Shown here piece after piece: positions 8,077 through 18,427 of a DNA stretch of 64,000 nt. Under the pieces are notes generated by a model. The model saw only the letters and a program-made list of their open reading frames with translations, ran no database searches and was not told where the DNA came from. Position 1 is the first letter of the stretch. Each line of letters opens with the position of its first letter. The translations under genes were made by a program, and so were the position numbers. Origin of the DNA: Streptomyces sp. Act143 (GTDB lineage: Bacteria > Actinomycetota > Actinomycetes > Streptomycetales > Streptomycetaceae); assembly GCF_003143935.1 (NCBI RefSeq), contig NZ_QFRX01000001.1:5312724-5376723 (forward strand), written 5' to 3'.

Positions 8077-8886
8077 GGAAGTGGAGGCGAACGAAGTTGG
8101 CGTGAGCGCGTGCAGGGCGGTGGTGTCGCTGGTGAACAGCGACGCGTGCAGGGCGGTCGCCGTCCGTCACGTCCTCTCGCCTCGGAGAACAGTCATGTCC
8201 CGCAGACGACTTGACGCATCAGCGCCCGATGCCGGTGCAGGTCCTGCTGAATCCGTCCCCCGAGCGGGCGTTGCGGCGGAGTCGTACGAAGCGGGCCCGG
8301 CGCCCCCCGACGCCCGCAATCGGGCCGGACGACAACGCTCGCGCGGGTCGGACTGCGCTGCTGTTGACCATGGTTGTCCGCTCCGCCCGCGGGTGCTGCC
8401 GCGCCGTACAGGACGTAGGCAGGCCGTCGTCGCGGCGCTGGCTCCGGGCGTCGCGACGACGGTGATCACGTGCCGGCCGCCGTCCGTGGAACATTGCCGA
8501 CGGCCTGGCGGCCGTTGCTGAGGGTCTGTCATGCGATGGCAACTGCCTGTGGCATGCATCTGGATCGGACGTGCGGAGTTGCGACGCGTCCGGCTGTCGC
8601 TGCCGCCCGGTATTGGGGAGTTTTCGACCGGTTCGTTGGTGGGCCCGCCCGGCGTTCCGGGGGCGGGCTAGTTTGGGCGGTCATGACCGGCCGTCCTGGC
8701 CGGTCATGCGGACCGTCTTCCCGGTGCGGTCGTTCGGGCGGAACGGCGCGGCGGATCTATGCGGTAGTGCGCGGTGGTGTGGCAGTGACGGGACGGGAGC
8801 AGCGCGGCGGATCCGGGCAGGCGGGCGAGCTGAGGCCGGCGCGTCGGCCGCACGGCGGTGCGGCGGAGCCGTTGGAAGAGGAGGAC
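8077..8886. other. Long leader region of the phosphatase gene
   Basis: About 800 bp with no frame I can support. It contains an 11-bp perfect inverted repeat, CATGACCGGCC (8682-8692) and GGCCGGTCATG (8698-8708), with a 5-nt loop about 180 bp upstream of the phosphatase start, which may be an operator or leader hairpin, and two copies of GCGTGCAGGGCGGT near 8107 and 8143. Confidence 0.4.
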
Positions 8887-11682
8887 ATGCCCTTTCGGGC
8901 CTGGACCGTCGAAGCCGGACTGAGGGCAGGGCGGGGGGCAGCGCTGCTCGCTGGGGCTCTGGCGGTGACCGGTCTGGCGGGGTGGGTGCTCGGCAGCGAG
9001 GCGCTCAAGAGCGTGCTCCCGGGACAGAGTTCCTCCATGAAACCGAACACCGCGGTCGCTCTGCTGTTCGGGGCGGGAGCACTGATGATCAGGCTGTCGC
9101 GGGCGGTTTCGCCCCGCACTCTCACGGCGGCGCGGGCCGGGGCCGCAGGTGCGGCCGGGATCGGCGCACTCACCTTGTTCGAGTACGCCGCCGGAATGGA
9201 TCTGGGTGTCGATCAGCTCCTGTTTCGCGACACGGCCCGACCACCGCACACGGTGGCGCCGGGACGGATGGCACCGAACACGGCGCTGGCGCTGACCCTG
9301 ACAGGGCTGGCCGCTCTCACCCCCCGACCGCGGCGGCGGGGAGCCTGGGCGGGGCAGCTCGCGGCCCTGGCTGTGGTGTTGCTGGGCATGCTGCGTCTGT
9401 ACGGTTTCGCCTTCGGTGTGCCGGATCTGGGCGCACCGCGTGAGTACACCGGGATGGCCCTGCACACCGCGCTGGCCCTGGTGCTGTTGGGCGGTGCGGC
9501 ATTCCTGATCCGGCCGCGGGAGGGGCTGGCCGGGCTGCTGGTCAATTCGGGTACCACCGGGGTGCTGGGCCGCCGGATGGTGGCCACCGTCGTGTTCGTG
9601 CCGCCGGTACTGGGCCGGTTGACGCTGGCCGGGCAGGACGCCGGCTGGTACGGGACCCGGATGGGGGTGGCGCTGCTGGTGTGCGGGCACGTCCTGGTCT
9701 TCCTGGTGCTGACGTTCATCGCGCTGGGCACCGGACAGCGTGCGGAAGTCGCCCGCGACCGTGCCGAGTCGCAGTTGCGTCGGCACCGGTGGCTGCAGGC
9801 GTTCATGGACCACACCCCGGCGATGATCTTCGTCAAGGACCGCCGGGGACGCTACCTGAACGTCAACAGCGGCTTCGAGCAGTGCACGGGCAAGAGCCGC
9901 GAGCAGGTCGTGGGGCGTCGCGCCGAGGACGTGCTGCCCGGGCCGCTCGCCCGCCGGGTCTGGGCCGACCAGCGTCGGGTGCTGGCCGACGGCGTATCCC
10001 GCCAGCGTGAGGACATCCTCCCCGTGGGCGGGGTCGAACACTCCTATCTGACCACCCTGTTCGCCCTGCCCGATGACGAGGGCGGGCCGGTCGCGGTGTG
10101 CGGTGTGGCCACCGATGTCACCGAGAAGGCCGCGGCGCAGCGGGAGACAGAGCGGGCCCGCCGACTGTTCTCCGCGTTGCTGGAGTCCGCTCCCGAGGCC
10201 ACCGTCATCACCGACCGTCACGGCATCATCGTCATGGTCAACGACCAGGCCAAGCACCTGTTCGGCAACCCCCGCCGTCCCCTGATAGGCAGCGACCTCG
10301 CCCAGTTGGCCCCCGTGGACCGCCGCCGACACCAGGCCGCTCTGCTGCGGGCCTACCTGCACCGTCTGCCTCGCAGGCCGACAAGTTTCGACACCGACCT
10401 GTGGGCCGTGCGCGGCGACGGCGGGGCCTTCCCGGCCGAGGTCAGCCTCAGCGCCTTGCAGGAAGAAGAGCAGGTGCTGGTGGTCGTCACGGTCCGTGAC
10501 ATCACCGACCGGCGGCGGGCCGAGGCCGACCGCGCGGCGCGCTACGAGCAGCAGCGTCGCATCGCCTATACCCTCCAGCGCAGCCTGATGGGCGAACCAC
10601 CGCAGTTACCCCATCTGCCCACTGCCCGCCGTTACGTGGCCTCGGCCCAGGACGCCGGGGTCGGCGGCGACTGGTTCGACATCATCGCCCTGGACGCCGA
10701 TCACACCGGCGTCGTCATCGGCGACGTCATGGGTCGCGGCATCGATGCCGCCGCCGTCATGGGCCAGCTGCGCGCTGCCGCCCACGCCCTGGCCCGCACC
10801 GGCACTGAACCCGTCGACCTGATCACCGGCCTGGACGCCTTCGTCGCCGACCTCGACAACCAGCTCGTCACCTGCTGCTACCTCGTCATCGACCACATCG
10901 CCCGCGAGATCACGCTCTGCTCCGCAGGCCACCTTCCCCTGCTGGCCGCCACCCCCGGCCGGCCACCCCACCGCATCGACGCACCCGTCAGCGTGCCCCT
11001 CGGCATCGGCGGCATCCCCCACCACCAGACCCGCATCCCGCTGCCTGCCGGCGCCACCCTCGCCCTCTACACCGACGGACTCATCGAACGCCCCGGCACC
11101 GACCTCGACACCCAGATCGACCACCTGGCCGACACCCTGCGCATAGCCCTCAAGAACGGCCCCACCTGCCTCGAACAGGCCGCCGACCACATCCTGGGCA
11201 CCCTCATTCCGGACCCCGCCGCCCACGATGACGACGTCACCCTGCTCCTGCTTCATCTGCCGGCGGACGACACCGCACACCTCATCCTGGACGCCCGCCC
11301 CCAATCCGTCGCCGAGGGCCGCCGCTTCGTCACCTCCACGCTCCGCGACTGGGGCTGTCCCGACCAGCTCATCGACATCTGTTGCCTGCTCGCCAGCGAA
11401 CTGCTCACCAACTCCGTCCGCCATGCCCAGGGCCCGATGACCCTCACCCTCAGTACCACCGAGGCCACTCTCACCCTGCATGTCAGCGATCAGGACGCCA
11501 CCCGGCCCCAGCCCCGGGACGCCGCTCCGGACGACGAGAGCGGCCGTGGCCTCACCCTTCTGTCCGCTCTCGCCGACCAGTGGGGCACCAGCCCCCACCC
11601 CGGTGGCAAGACCGCCTGGTGCACCCTGCGCCGCACAGGCCCACACCCCGGGCACACTCGTACTCACCACGATGAGCGATAA
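8887..11682 (+). CDS. Membrane PAS-PAS-SpoIIE-HATPase phosphatase
   Basis: 931-residue sensor phosphatase. The start at 8887 has GAGGAGG directly upstream and gives a clean N-terminus. Residues about 15-285 hold roughly eight membrane segments. PAS1 follows (about 302-410; QAFMDHTPAMIFVKDRRGRY), then PAS2 (about 423-550; LLESAPEATVITD), a SpoIIE/PP2C domain (about 555-790) with the metal-binding GGDWFDII and GDVMGRGIDAAAVM motifs, and a C-terminal RsbW-like HATPase (about 800-925; ASELLTNSVRHAQG, DESGRGLTLLSAL). Such proteins dephosphorylate STAS anti-sigma antagonists and contain their own kinase module, setting alternative sigma activity in response to a membrane or PAS signal. A STAS gene and a free RsbW-like gene lie in the same island. 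Confidence 0.9.
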   Translation: MPFRAWTVEAGLRAGRGAALLAGALAVTGLAGWVLGSEALKSVLPGQSSSMKPNTAVALLFGAGALMIRLSRAVSPRTLTAARAGAAGAAGIGALTLFEYAAGMDLGVDQLLFRDTARPPHTVAPGRMAPNTALALTLTGLAALTPRPRRRGAWAGQLAALAVVLLGMLRLYGFAFGVPDLGAPREYTGMALHTALALVLLGGAAFLIRPREGLAGLLVNSGTTGVLGRRMVATVVFVPPVLGRLTLAGQDAGWYGTRMGVALLVCGHVLVFLVLTFIALGTGQRAEVARDRAESQLRRHRWLQAFMDHTPAMIFVKDRRGRYLNVNSGFEQCTGKSREQVVGRRAEDVLPGPLARRVWADQRRVLADGVSRQREDILPVGGVEHSYLTTLFALPDDEGGPVAVCGVATDVTEKAAAQRETERARRLFSALLESAPEATVITDRHGIIVMVNDQAKHLFGNPRRPLIGSDLAQLAPVDRRRHQAALLRAYLHRLPRRPTSFDTDLWAVRGDGGAFPAEVSLSALQEEEQVLVVVTVRDITDRRRAEADRAARYEQQRRIAYTLQRSLMGEPPQLPHLPTARRYVASAQDAGVGGDWFDIIALDADHTGVVIGDVMGRGIDAAAVMGQLRAAAHALARTGTEPVDLITGLDAFVADLDNQLVTCCYLVIDHIAREITLCSAGHLPLLAATPGRPPHRIDAPVSVPLGIGGIPHHQTRIPLPAGATLALYTDGLIERPGTDLDTQIDHLADTLRIALKNGPTCLEQAADHILGTLIPDPAAHDDDVTLLLLHLPADDTAHLILDARPQSVAEGRRFVTSTLRDWGCPDQLIDICCLLASELLTNSVRHAQGPMTLTLSTTEATLTLHVSDQDATRPQPRDAAPDDESGRGLTLLSALADQWGTSPHPGGKTAWCTLRRTGPHPGHTRTHHDER

Positions 11683-12151
11683 GGAATTCCGGTATCGTCG
11701 ATCGCCCCTCGAAGTCTCCGTTCACGGAAGGCCCAGGGATGGCTGCCGAGGCGACAAACCGCTGGGACCAGCGGTAAATTTTTCTGACAAGTCACGCGCG
11801 GATGGTACGAACCATTGCGCAAGATCCAGCCGCTCTGCTGCGGGACATCGCCGTCACCTGCCAGCGGATCAGCTATGCCCTTGAACTCTGATGACCCCCT
11901 GCGGCATCCGATGGAAGCCCCCTAACGCTGCGCGCCCTCGTCGAACTCGCCCCACAACACGGCGGCACTCAGCCACCGGACACGGTTTCCGCAGCAGTGA
12001 CGACGGCCCTGGCTCCCAGGGCCTGAGCCGCGCGGTCAGCGAGAACCCGCAATGGCTCGGCATACGGCGTGGGCGGTCTGCTGGAGACGGCGGTGCGATG
12101 AGGGGCCTTCTGGTCTGCTCCACAGCCGGCGTTCGGGCCCAGTGCCCTGTG
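11683..12151. other. Intergenic, no gene seen
   Basis: Between the rightward phosphatase gene and the leftward MerR gene. No frame with a domain or good codon use; no clear terminator seen. Confidence 0.4.
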
Positions 12152-12496
12152 TCAGACCGACATGTTCGACTGCGACCGGCCCCCTTGGGCCCGCAGCTCA
12201 TCGTTGATCCGCTGAGCTTCTTCGAGCTGGTCTTCGAGGATGACGATCCGGCAGGCGGCCTCGATGGGGGTGCCCTGGTCGACGAGTTCGCGGGCGCGGG
12301 CGGCGATGCGCAGCTGGTAGCGGGAATAGCGGCGGTGGCCACCGTCAGAGCGCAAAGGGGTGATCAGGCGGTGCTCGCCCAGCGCACGCAGGAAAGCGGG
12401 GGTGACGCCGAGCATCTCGGCGGCCCGGCCCATGGTGTAGGCGGGGTAGTCGTCATCGTCGAGATTGTCGACGGGGCGGGTACGGGCAGGGGGCAT
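12152..12496 (-). CDS. MerR-family regulator (short)
   Basis: Small MerR-type DNA-binding protein of 114 residues. AYTMGRAAEMLGVTPAFLRALGEHRLI and GGHRRYSRYQLRIAARARELVDQG are the winged-helix signature, and the rest is a short dimerising helix (EDQLEEAQRINDEL). There is no effector domain. I chose the Met at 12496 because AAGAAGAGG lies just upstream; an in-frame Met at 12517 has no ribosome site. Similar short MerR proteins in Streptomyces sit in stress and developmental circuits; the target here is unknown. Confidence 0.8.
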   Translation of the reverse strand: MPPARTRPVDNLDDDDYPAYTMGRAAEMLGVTPAFLRALGEHRLITPLRSDGGHRRYSRYQLRIAARARELVDQGTPIEAACRIVILEDQLEEAQRINDELRAQGGRSQSNMSV

Positions 12497-13046
12497 AGAC
12501 CTCTTCTTCCGGGACATGTCGGGGGGCCCGGAACGCCGTACTGGCGCCCGGGCCCCGAGCTTTCCACACCATCTACATGCCGATCATGTCGGCCTTCTAT
12601 GTCCGCAACGTCTGCCCGGGAGGGGCGGGCTGCGGGGATCGCGGATGCGTGACCGGGGACCACCTTCCAATCCGGGGTCTTGCGGTACCCGGGCCGACGC
12701 ACTCCTCGCCCGGGCGATCCTGATGGCGCTCTGCTCCTCACCTTCAGTTACTTGCTTGTGCTGCTGGATATCGCGGGTACTGCGCACGACCCCTAGGGCC
12801 GTGTCCTTCTAGACCTGATCGCGTGCAGTTCATGTCTGCCGCGCTTGCTTCGACTTTCTGGGTACGACACGACGATAGCTCCACGGAAGACGAATGTCTA
12901 TCGTCAGTGCGATAGTTTTTCTTCCTCGACGCTGTCATGACTTCTGCTCCGAATACCCTCATAAGAGTGATGCGCCTGGTTGGGTTCGGGCGCGGCGGGC
13001 AGACGCTGAACCCGGCGGTACAACCGAGCGAAGCGGGGTGCAGCGC
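12497..13046. other. Divergent intergenic region
   Basis: About 550 bp between the MerR gene and the RsbW-like gene with no supported frame. An inverted repeat GACGATAG (12871-12878) and CTATCGTC (12898-12905) lies some 140 bp upstream of the latter and could be regulatory. Confidence 0.35.
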
Positions 13047-13463
13047 ATGACCGACCTGGAGATGGCTCGCACGACGGCCTCGGCCGCAGCTCAGGTAGTG
13101 GTGCACGGCGACGGCCCCGCCGACATAGCGCGGGCCCGCGCCGCGGCTCGCGACTTCATCGACAGCCTGGAGCCGGCCCCGGCCCCGCAGACGGCACAGA
13201 CCCTCGCCCTGGTGGTGTCCGAGCTCACCACCAACGCCCTGCGCCACGGCGGCGGCCGGTACACCCTTGAGCTCGGGGCCACCCCCGACGCCGTGGCCGT
13301 CGCCGTCAGCGACCTCAGCTCCGAACCCCCGCACGAACGCGCCCCCGACCTCGACGGCGGCACCGGAGGGTTCGGCTGGCCCATGGTGCGCCGCCTCTGC
13401 GAGACAGCCGTCACCCGGGGCCCAGGGCGGAGGAAGACCGTTCACGCCCGCCTCCCCCGGTAG
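13047..13463 (+). CDS. RsbW-like ATP-binding protein
   Basis: 138 residues forming a lone HATPase_c_2 (anti-sigma kinase type) domain: ALVVSELTTNALRHGGG is the N-box with the catalytic Glu/Asn pair, and GGTGGFGWPMVRRL is a G-box. The start at 13047 removes an implausible N-terminal extension. Proteins of this class phosphorylate STAS antagonists or bind sigma factors; Streptomyces has dozens. It is probably a partner of the STAS protein (16690-17067) or of the SpoIIE phosphatase, which is inference from the shared island. Confidence 0.85.
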   Translation: MTDLEMARTTASAAAQVVVHGDGPADIARARAAARDFIDSLEPAPAPQTAQTLALVVSELTTNALRHGGGRYTLELGATPDAVAVAVSDLSSEPPHERAPDLDGGTGGFGWPMVRRLCETAVTRGPGRRKTVHARLPR

Positions 13464-13642
13464 ACACACTGAGAGCCGTCGGTCAGCCGTGCGGCCACTG
13501 AGGCTGAAGTGACGGCAGCCCCCGCCCACGGCGGATGTCGGGTCGGTACGGTGCCCGGAAACGGCTCTCTCAGTGGTGACCGTGGTGTCCGCGGGGCTGC
13601 GGTCGGGGGTGTTGGCGTGAGTATCCGCGGCGCGGTGCTCTT

Positions 13643-13695
13643 CCCGACACGGCGGGGAGCACGCGCCGGGCGGGTCTCCGCCTTCCCGTGTCGGG
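13643..13695. terminator. Nested hairpin between convergent genes
   Basis: CCCGACACGG (13643-13652) pairs with CCGTGTCGGG (13686-13695), and GCGGGGAG pairs inside with CTCCGC. Position between the converging RsbW-like and ANTAR genes suits a bidirectional terminator. Confidence 0.55.
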
Positions 13696-13728
13696 CGCCG
13701 GGGGCGGCACGGGTACGTGGCGCTGTTT

Positions 13729-14457
13729 TCAGGGCCGGTGGTCGCCCGCAGGCGGGTGGTTGAGGGGCAGGAGCAGCTCGCGGGCGAGGATGGCGCGGGC
13801 GGTCTCCAGCAGCGGCCGACCGGTGTGGAAGGCGTGGGCGCGGATGCGGATGAGGGCCTCGGCGGGGCTGACGCTGAGCTGCACGGCCACCATGCCGGTG
13901 GCCTGGTGGACCTCGGCGCGGTGCAGGTGGCTGGTCTCGGTCAGCCAGGCGGAGGGGTCCTTCGGGGAGGAGGCTTGGTCGAGCAGCATCAGCGTCAGAA
14001 TCTGCGCCAGGGCGCGGGCGTCCACGTCCTGCTCGACGGAGAGGGCGCCGGCCATGGTGCGGTAGCCGGTGAGGACGCCCAGGCGGACGGTGCCCAGAGC
14101 CAGCGGGTAGGCGAAGACGGCGCGGACGCCGAGGCCGAGGAGTTCGGGAACGAGGCCGGGCCAGCGCCCGGAGTGGTTCGTGCTCAGGTCGGGTTCGGCG
14201 ACCGGCAGGCCGGTGCGTGCGGCCTCCGGCCCTGGGCCCTGGCCTTGGGTGAACTGGATGTCCTCCAGCTGAGCCGCACGGGCTCCGGTGTGCCGCAGCA
14301 GTTCGGTGGAGTCGCCCGGCCGGGCGACGGACACGGCGAGGCCGTCCAGGCCCAGCACACTGGCGCAGGCCCGCAACAAGACGGGAGATACGGGCAGACC
14401 CGGCTCACGCTCGGTGGTGAGGTCGTGCAGGAGCAGAGCCATTTGCCGGCTGACCAT
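13729..14457 (-). CDS. GAF-ANTAR regulator (divergent type)
   Basis: 242-residue GAF plus ANTAR protein. The GAF part spans about residues 20-170 (ending LGVLTGYRTM); the ANTAR part is about 185-235 (RAEVHQATGMVAVQLSVS, then ALIRIRAHAF). ANTAR domains bind paired hexaloop RNA hairpins and prevent termination. GAGGGGAGGA lies upstream of the Met at 14457. Fifty bp after the next gene's stop, so the two probably form one leftward operon. Ligand and RNA targets unknown. Confidence 0.85.
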   Translation of the reverse strand: MVSRQMALLLHDLTTEREPGLPVSPVLLRACASVLGLDGLAVSVARPGDSTELLRHTGARAAQLEDIQFTQGQGPGPEAARTGLPVAEPDLSTNHSGRWPGLVPELLGLGVRAVFAYPLALGTVRLGVLTGYRTMAGALSVEQDVDARALAQILTLMLLDQASSPKDPSAWLTETSHLHRAEVHQATGMVAVQLSVSPAEALIRIRAHAFHTGRPLLETARAILARELLLPLNHPPAGDHRP

Positions 14458-14507
14458 GGTTCCTCCCCTCTTCCCCGCGCCGGTGCTCGGCGTGCCTCGT
14501 GCGGTGG

Positions 14508-15248
14508 TCACTGGTCCTGCGCGGGCAGACGTACGTCGATGCCACCGTCCATCACTTCCCGGGCGACGTCGGTCAGCCGCCGCCGGTGGTGGCGGGCGTA
14601 CCGGCGCAACTGGTGGAAGGCTTCCTCCGCGTTGATCCCGTGCATGTGGGCGAGGGCGCCCTTGGCCTGTTCGATGATGATCCGGGAGTCGAGGGCGGTC
14701 TGCAGCTGGCTGGTCACGGTGGCGTGTTCGTGAACGGCGCGCTGCTGCAGGATGCCGATGGTCGCGACGTCAGCCAGCGCTTGGCCAAGGCGCATCTGAG
14801 CGGGTTCCAGGTGGCCTGGCTCCTCCCGGAAGAGGTTGAGCGAGCCGATGGTCTGTTCACGCAGCCGCATGGGTGCCGCGGCGACCGAGACGAAGCCCAG
14901 CTCCTGGGCCCTGTGGGCGAAGCGTGGCCACTTGACGTGGGCCTGGGGGTGACTCAAGGGGGTGTCGGGGACCGGATTGCCGCTGCGGTAGCAGTCCAGG
15001 CAGGGGCCTTCGCCCCAGTCGAGGCTGTCGGTCTCCAGCGCACGGGTGCGTTCGTCGGAGGCGGAGGCGTCGAGGATGTCGCCGTCGGGGGTGGCCAGCA
15101 TGACGCCGGCGGCGGTGACGTCGAGCAGGTCGACACAGTGGTCGGCGAGGGTGTGCAGAAACGCGATGATGTCGAAGTCGCCTACCAGGGTGTCGGCCAG
15201 CTCGACGAACGCGGCGGCCAGCCGTTCCTCACGTGACTGCTCTGACAT
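14508..15248 (-). CDS. GAF-ANTAR regulator (canonical)
   Basis: 246 residues with a GAF domain (LLDVTAAGVMLATPDGD, EGPCLDCYRSG) and a canonical ANTAR helix set: ALDSRIIIEQAKGALAHMHG followed by EAFHQLRRYARHHRRRLTDV. Met at 15248 has GAGGTG eight bases upstream. It is close kin of the protein at 19160-19888 (shared EGPC, IIEQAKG/VIEQTKG and LRRYAR). Probably a stress- or ligand-sensing RNA-binding antiterminator. Confidence 0.88.
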   Translation of the reverse strand: MSEQSREERLAAAFVELADTLVGDFDIIAFLHTLADHCVDLLDVTAAGVMLATPDGDILDASASDERTRALETDSLDWGEGPCLDCYRSGNPVPDTPLSHPQAHVKWPRFAHRAQELGFVSVAAAPMRLREQTIGSLNLFREEPGHLEPAQMRLGQALADVATIGILQQRAVHEHATVTSQLQTALDSRIIIEQAKGALAHMHGINAEEAFHQLRRYARHHRRRLTDVAREVMDGGIDVRLPAQDQ

Positions 15249-16689
15249 GGGGGTTCACCTCGATTCGGGGTGGGCCGCCAGCCGTTCGACCGGCCACCGG
15301 CGCTCGTGGGTCATGGGCGAACCCTGCCCACTGGTAGCCGACCCGTGCAGCTCTGGGGAAAGCTTTTCGGCCGCCACTTCACATCGGGGCTGTATGTCCG
15401 TCGCACGAACGGGACGATAGCGCGTGCAAGGCCCCGGCCGAACGGAAGGCCACGTTCTGCGCCGGGCCGTGACTCGTATCGATTCCGCCCGTGGCGAGCA
15501 AGGGAGCGACACGGTCGTAGAACGGCGAGCCGTGCCCGCCCGGCGTGACCAAGTCGGTGTACGGACGGGCGCCACGTCAGGAAGAGGAATCATGGTTTCC
15601 CCTTCTGGTCCGTGCCCATCCGTCCGACTGACCTCACGGCGGGAATGCCAGGGCTTACGACTCCTTGCCACATGCGTGACCCCGGCATCGCGGGGCGGGG
15701 GAGCTGAGCGCCCCCGAGATCCACGCGGGTGGCCAGTTTCCGCGAACCGGGCACCGGCGGTACCGGTGCTGCGCGACACGGCTGGCGGGAACGGCTCGTC
15801 GCTCCGGTGAGGGCCTTGCAGGGCAGCGCGTGCGAAGCCCGGGGCACCGCGCGGGCCGTGCAGCCGACCCGCGCGATGGTGATCGTGGCCGTACCGAAGG
15901 CCGAGTGACCGTGGCGGCGTCGGCCGAACAGACGGGCCGCCCGGGCCAAGGCGACGATCAGGAAATGCCGGGCGAGGACATCGAACACGTTGCAGCGGCA
16001 GGGCGCCACGGTTGCTGGCGAGTCCAGATGACCGGCAACGACGGACCGGAGGCTGGTTCCGCCATCCGCGGTAACCGTCAGGGCGCCTTCCACGGGCATC
16101 TCCTCCCCTGCGCGCCCCGCCAGGTGGCTGCCCTCGGGGCCAGATCAACGCTAGGGACGACACGGAGGCACACGGGAGAGGACAAGCGGACCGCGCTGAG
16201 GGGCCGTACGGCCCCTCAGCCTCATGATCCTGCGTCGTGGCGCGTTGACGTGGAGCGCTTTCTCTCCGCCCAGGGCGGCACTCCTGTCCCGCCGATACTC
16301 TCTGACCGCGTCACGGCACCTGGCGGCCCTGGCAGTCAACGCCGATCGGGGCCCATCGCCGGTGATGCCCCACGGCCACTCCGGCTGGCTGCTGATCGCG
16401 GTCCGGCAGAAGATCGACCCGCCCGCCGAACCGCATCTCGGCCCTCCTCCGCGCCGCGCTGTCCGCCCTGGAGCAAAGGCAACCCTGGCCGACCCGCGGC
16501 ACACCGCCGATCCAGGTGTCGGCGGCGTTGGAAATGTTCCGGGCATGCACGCCCTGCCCTGGCGGCAACCGTCGTCCCGGCCGGACGCGGTCTCGGACTC
16601 CGGGCAGTCACCGCACGGCGACCGAGCGGCAGGCGACTCGAGGCCCATCCCCGAGCGGTGAAGCACCGTCGAGCTCGGACCGGGCCGGC
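15249..16689. other. 1.4-kb region without a supportable gene
   Basis: Long open frames exist on both strands but lack domains, convincing codon bias and consistent ribosome sites. The best candidate is a leftward frame at 15590 to about 16093 with GAGGAG six bases before a GTG (VEGALTVTADGG), which I cannot identify. The region may be decayed genes of the island. Confidence 0.4.
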
Positions 16690-17067
16690 TCAGTCGGAGA
16701 CGTCCCCAGGGCCGGAGGCGATGCCGTCCTCCAGCCCCGGAATCATGGTGAGTTGCCTGCTCAGGCCCGAAACGCGCAGGATCTTCAGGATCAGCGGGTG
16801 CGGGCAGACCAGCAGCAGTCGTCCACCCCGCTCCCTCACCCGTCGCGTGGCTCGGTGCAGCAGCCTCAGCGCATAGCAGTCGAAGAACTCCGTGGGGGTG
16901 AGGTCGACCACCACCGTCCGCCCCGCCACCGCGGTGGCGGCGTCCAACTCGGGCCCGATCGACGGAGCGGCGGCGATATCGATCTCACCATGGAATTCGA
17001 TCACGATCAGCCCATGGACCTCGTGAACCCGGATGTGCCCGACGGGCCATGCGTCAGCCCACCGCAT
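16690..17067 (-). CDS. STAS-domain anti-sigma antagonist-like protein
   Basis: 125-residue single STAS domain: strands around LIVIEFHGEIDIAAAP, the turn TVVVDLTPTEFFDCYALRLL, and GGRLLLVCPHP. In canonical antagonists the turn reads D-S-S/T with a phosphorylated Ser; here it reads FFDCYAL, with Cys and Tyr in place of the Ser pair, so regulation by an RsbW-type kinase may be lost or changed. It is presumably part of the partner-switching network with the phosphatase at 8887 and the kinase-like protein at 13047. Confidence 0.85.
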   Translation of the reverse strand: MRWADAWPVGHIRVHEVHGLIVIEFHGEIDIAAAPSIGPELDAATAVAGRTVVVDLTPTEFFDCYALRLLHRATRRVRERGGRLLLVCPHPLILKILRVSGLSRQLTMIPGLEDGIASGPGDVSD

Positions 17068-18427
17068 GGCGGCCCCCCTGATGAACCGGACTCTCCGGTG
17101 TTCCCTCCGGAGAGCAGCGATTGGTACGGGTCACCGGGGACTGGGGTGACGGCAGGCGGCCAGCCTAGAACTGGACCGGTCACCTGCGGAAAGAAGGAAT
17201 GATTCTTCGAGTTCGATTCCCTAAAACGGACTGTTTTTAACGTATTTCCTTTACACTCGCGCCCCAGCGAATCGATGTATGTGCACGTCATTGGGCCGAC
17301 CCGCCCGCAGTCCGGGGAAGAGCGGCCCTCGTCAGGGCGAGTGACCCGCCGTAGACTCTCTGACCGAGCCCCGGACCCCGGCCGACGCAGCATGAGTGCA
17401 GTCGCGGAGGCGTTGAACTGGCCCCGTCTCCCGAGGACCTCTCTCCACCGCGCAAGACGTCAGCCGGGAGGCCACCGATGAGGCAGATCTCCTCTCCACT
17501 TCCCGCCGCTGCACGACAGCCAATGGGCGGTTGAGGCCGGCTGAACCATCCCCGCTCGCGATCATCCCGCGTGGCGGGCGGGGAATCCGGTGCCCGGCCG
17601 ACGGGAAGGGGGGGCGACGGCCGGGCACAACCACCTTTCTGCGCCCACCAGCAGTTCCGGTACCACCCGATCCGGTACGCCGAGCAGCTCTACGGCGGCG
17701 ACGCGCACGGTGGTGGCGTGGCGGTGGCGCAGGGACGGGGCGATACGACGGCCTCAGCCACGGCGACCAGGAGGCAAGATTCCTTGGTGCGGCATTAGCC
17801 GTCAAACTCCAGTGATGCGGCTTTGATAGGTTTTTCGAGTCGCCCCCCGGCACCCGCCCGGGCGTCTACACGGCGGCCGACCGCCAAGTACCCGTGAACA
17901 GCCCAGCGGGTCTAGGTCGTTCAGGGGCCCTGGTAGTACGTTCCAGGGAAGGGCCAAAGGGCATGGTCCGCGGCTGCCGTAAGGAACGGTCACGCACGAC
18001 CGCCGCGAGCGCGGGGACAGCGCGGTCGCTCCCCAATCTTTGCCGCGCTGTCCCCGCGCAGTGCCGTCCCAGCGGGCCCGGGCGCGCGGGAGTGCCGGGG
18101 CTGGAAGACCGCGAGGACGGAGGGCAGGGCCGGGCCGCTGTGAGTCGGCGCACGGCGGCCCGGGCCACCTTCGGATGTGGTCCTCATCGAGACCCGGGGG
18201 CCGGGGGCCTGCCGCAAGCCCGCAACGGCACGCGCACAAGCACGGCAGGGGCTTCGACAACTGACAGCCTAGGCTCCCCGGCGCACGGCACAAGCCTGCG
18301 AACCGGACGTTTTTGCAAGGTCAGGCGGACGTCGAAGGCTTCTCGGCCGAAGGTGGGTCGTCCTCGTGCCGCGCGCAGCGCAAGCATGCGCGGGATTGCC
18401 CTCAGCCGTGGCGGATTCGTTCAGCGG
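17068..18427. other. 1.36-kb region without a supportable gene
   Basis: A short AT-richer tract (about 17200-17260, including CTGTTTTTAACG) probably holds the STAS promoter. The rest contains only overlapping GC-biased open frames. A peptide FRYHPIRYAEQLYGG readable near 17660 looks protein-like but is unplaced and has no good start. Confidence 0.4.

Noticed and set aside
7754..8521. 255-codon rightward open frame
   Set aside because: Composition unlike a protein and it overlaps, in another frame, a recognisable MmyB fragment at 7915-8076.
15590..16093. Leftward frame with GAGGAG before a GTG
   Set aside because: No domain, weak codon bias and low-complexity tail; kept only as a remark in the spacer entry.
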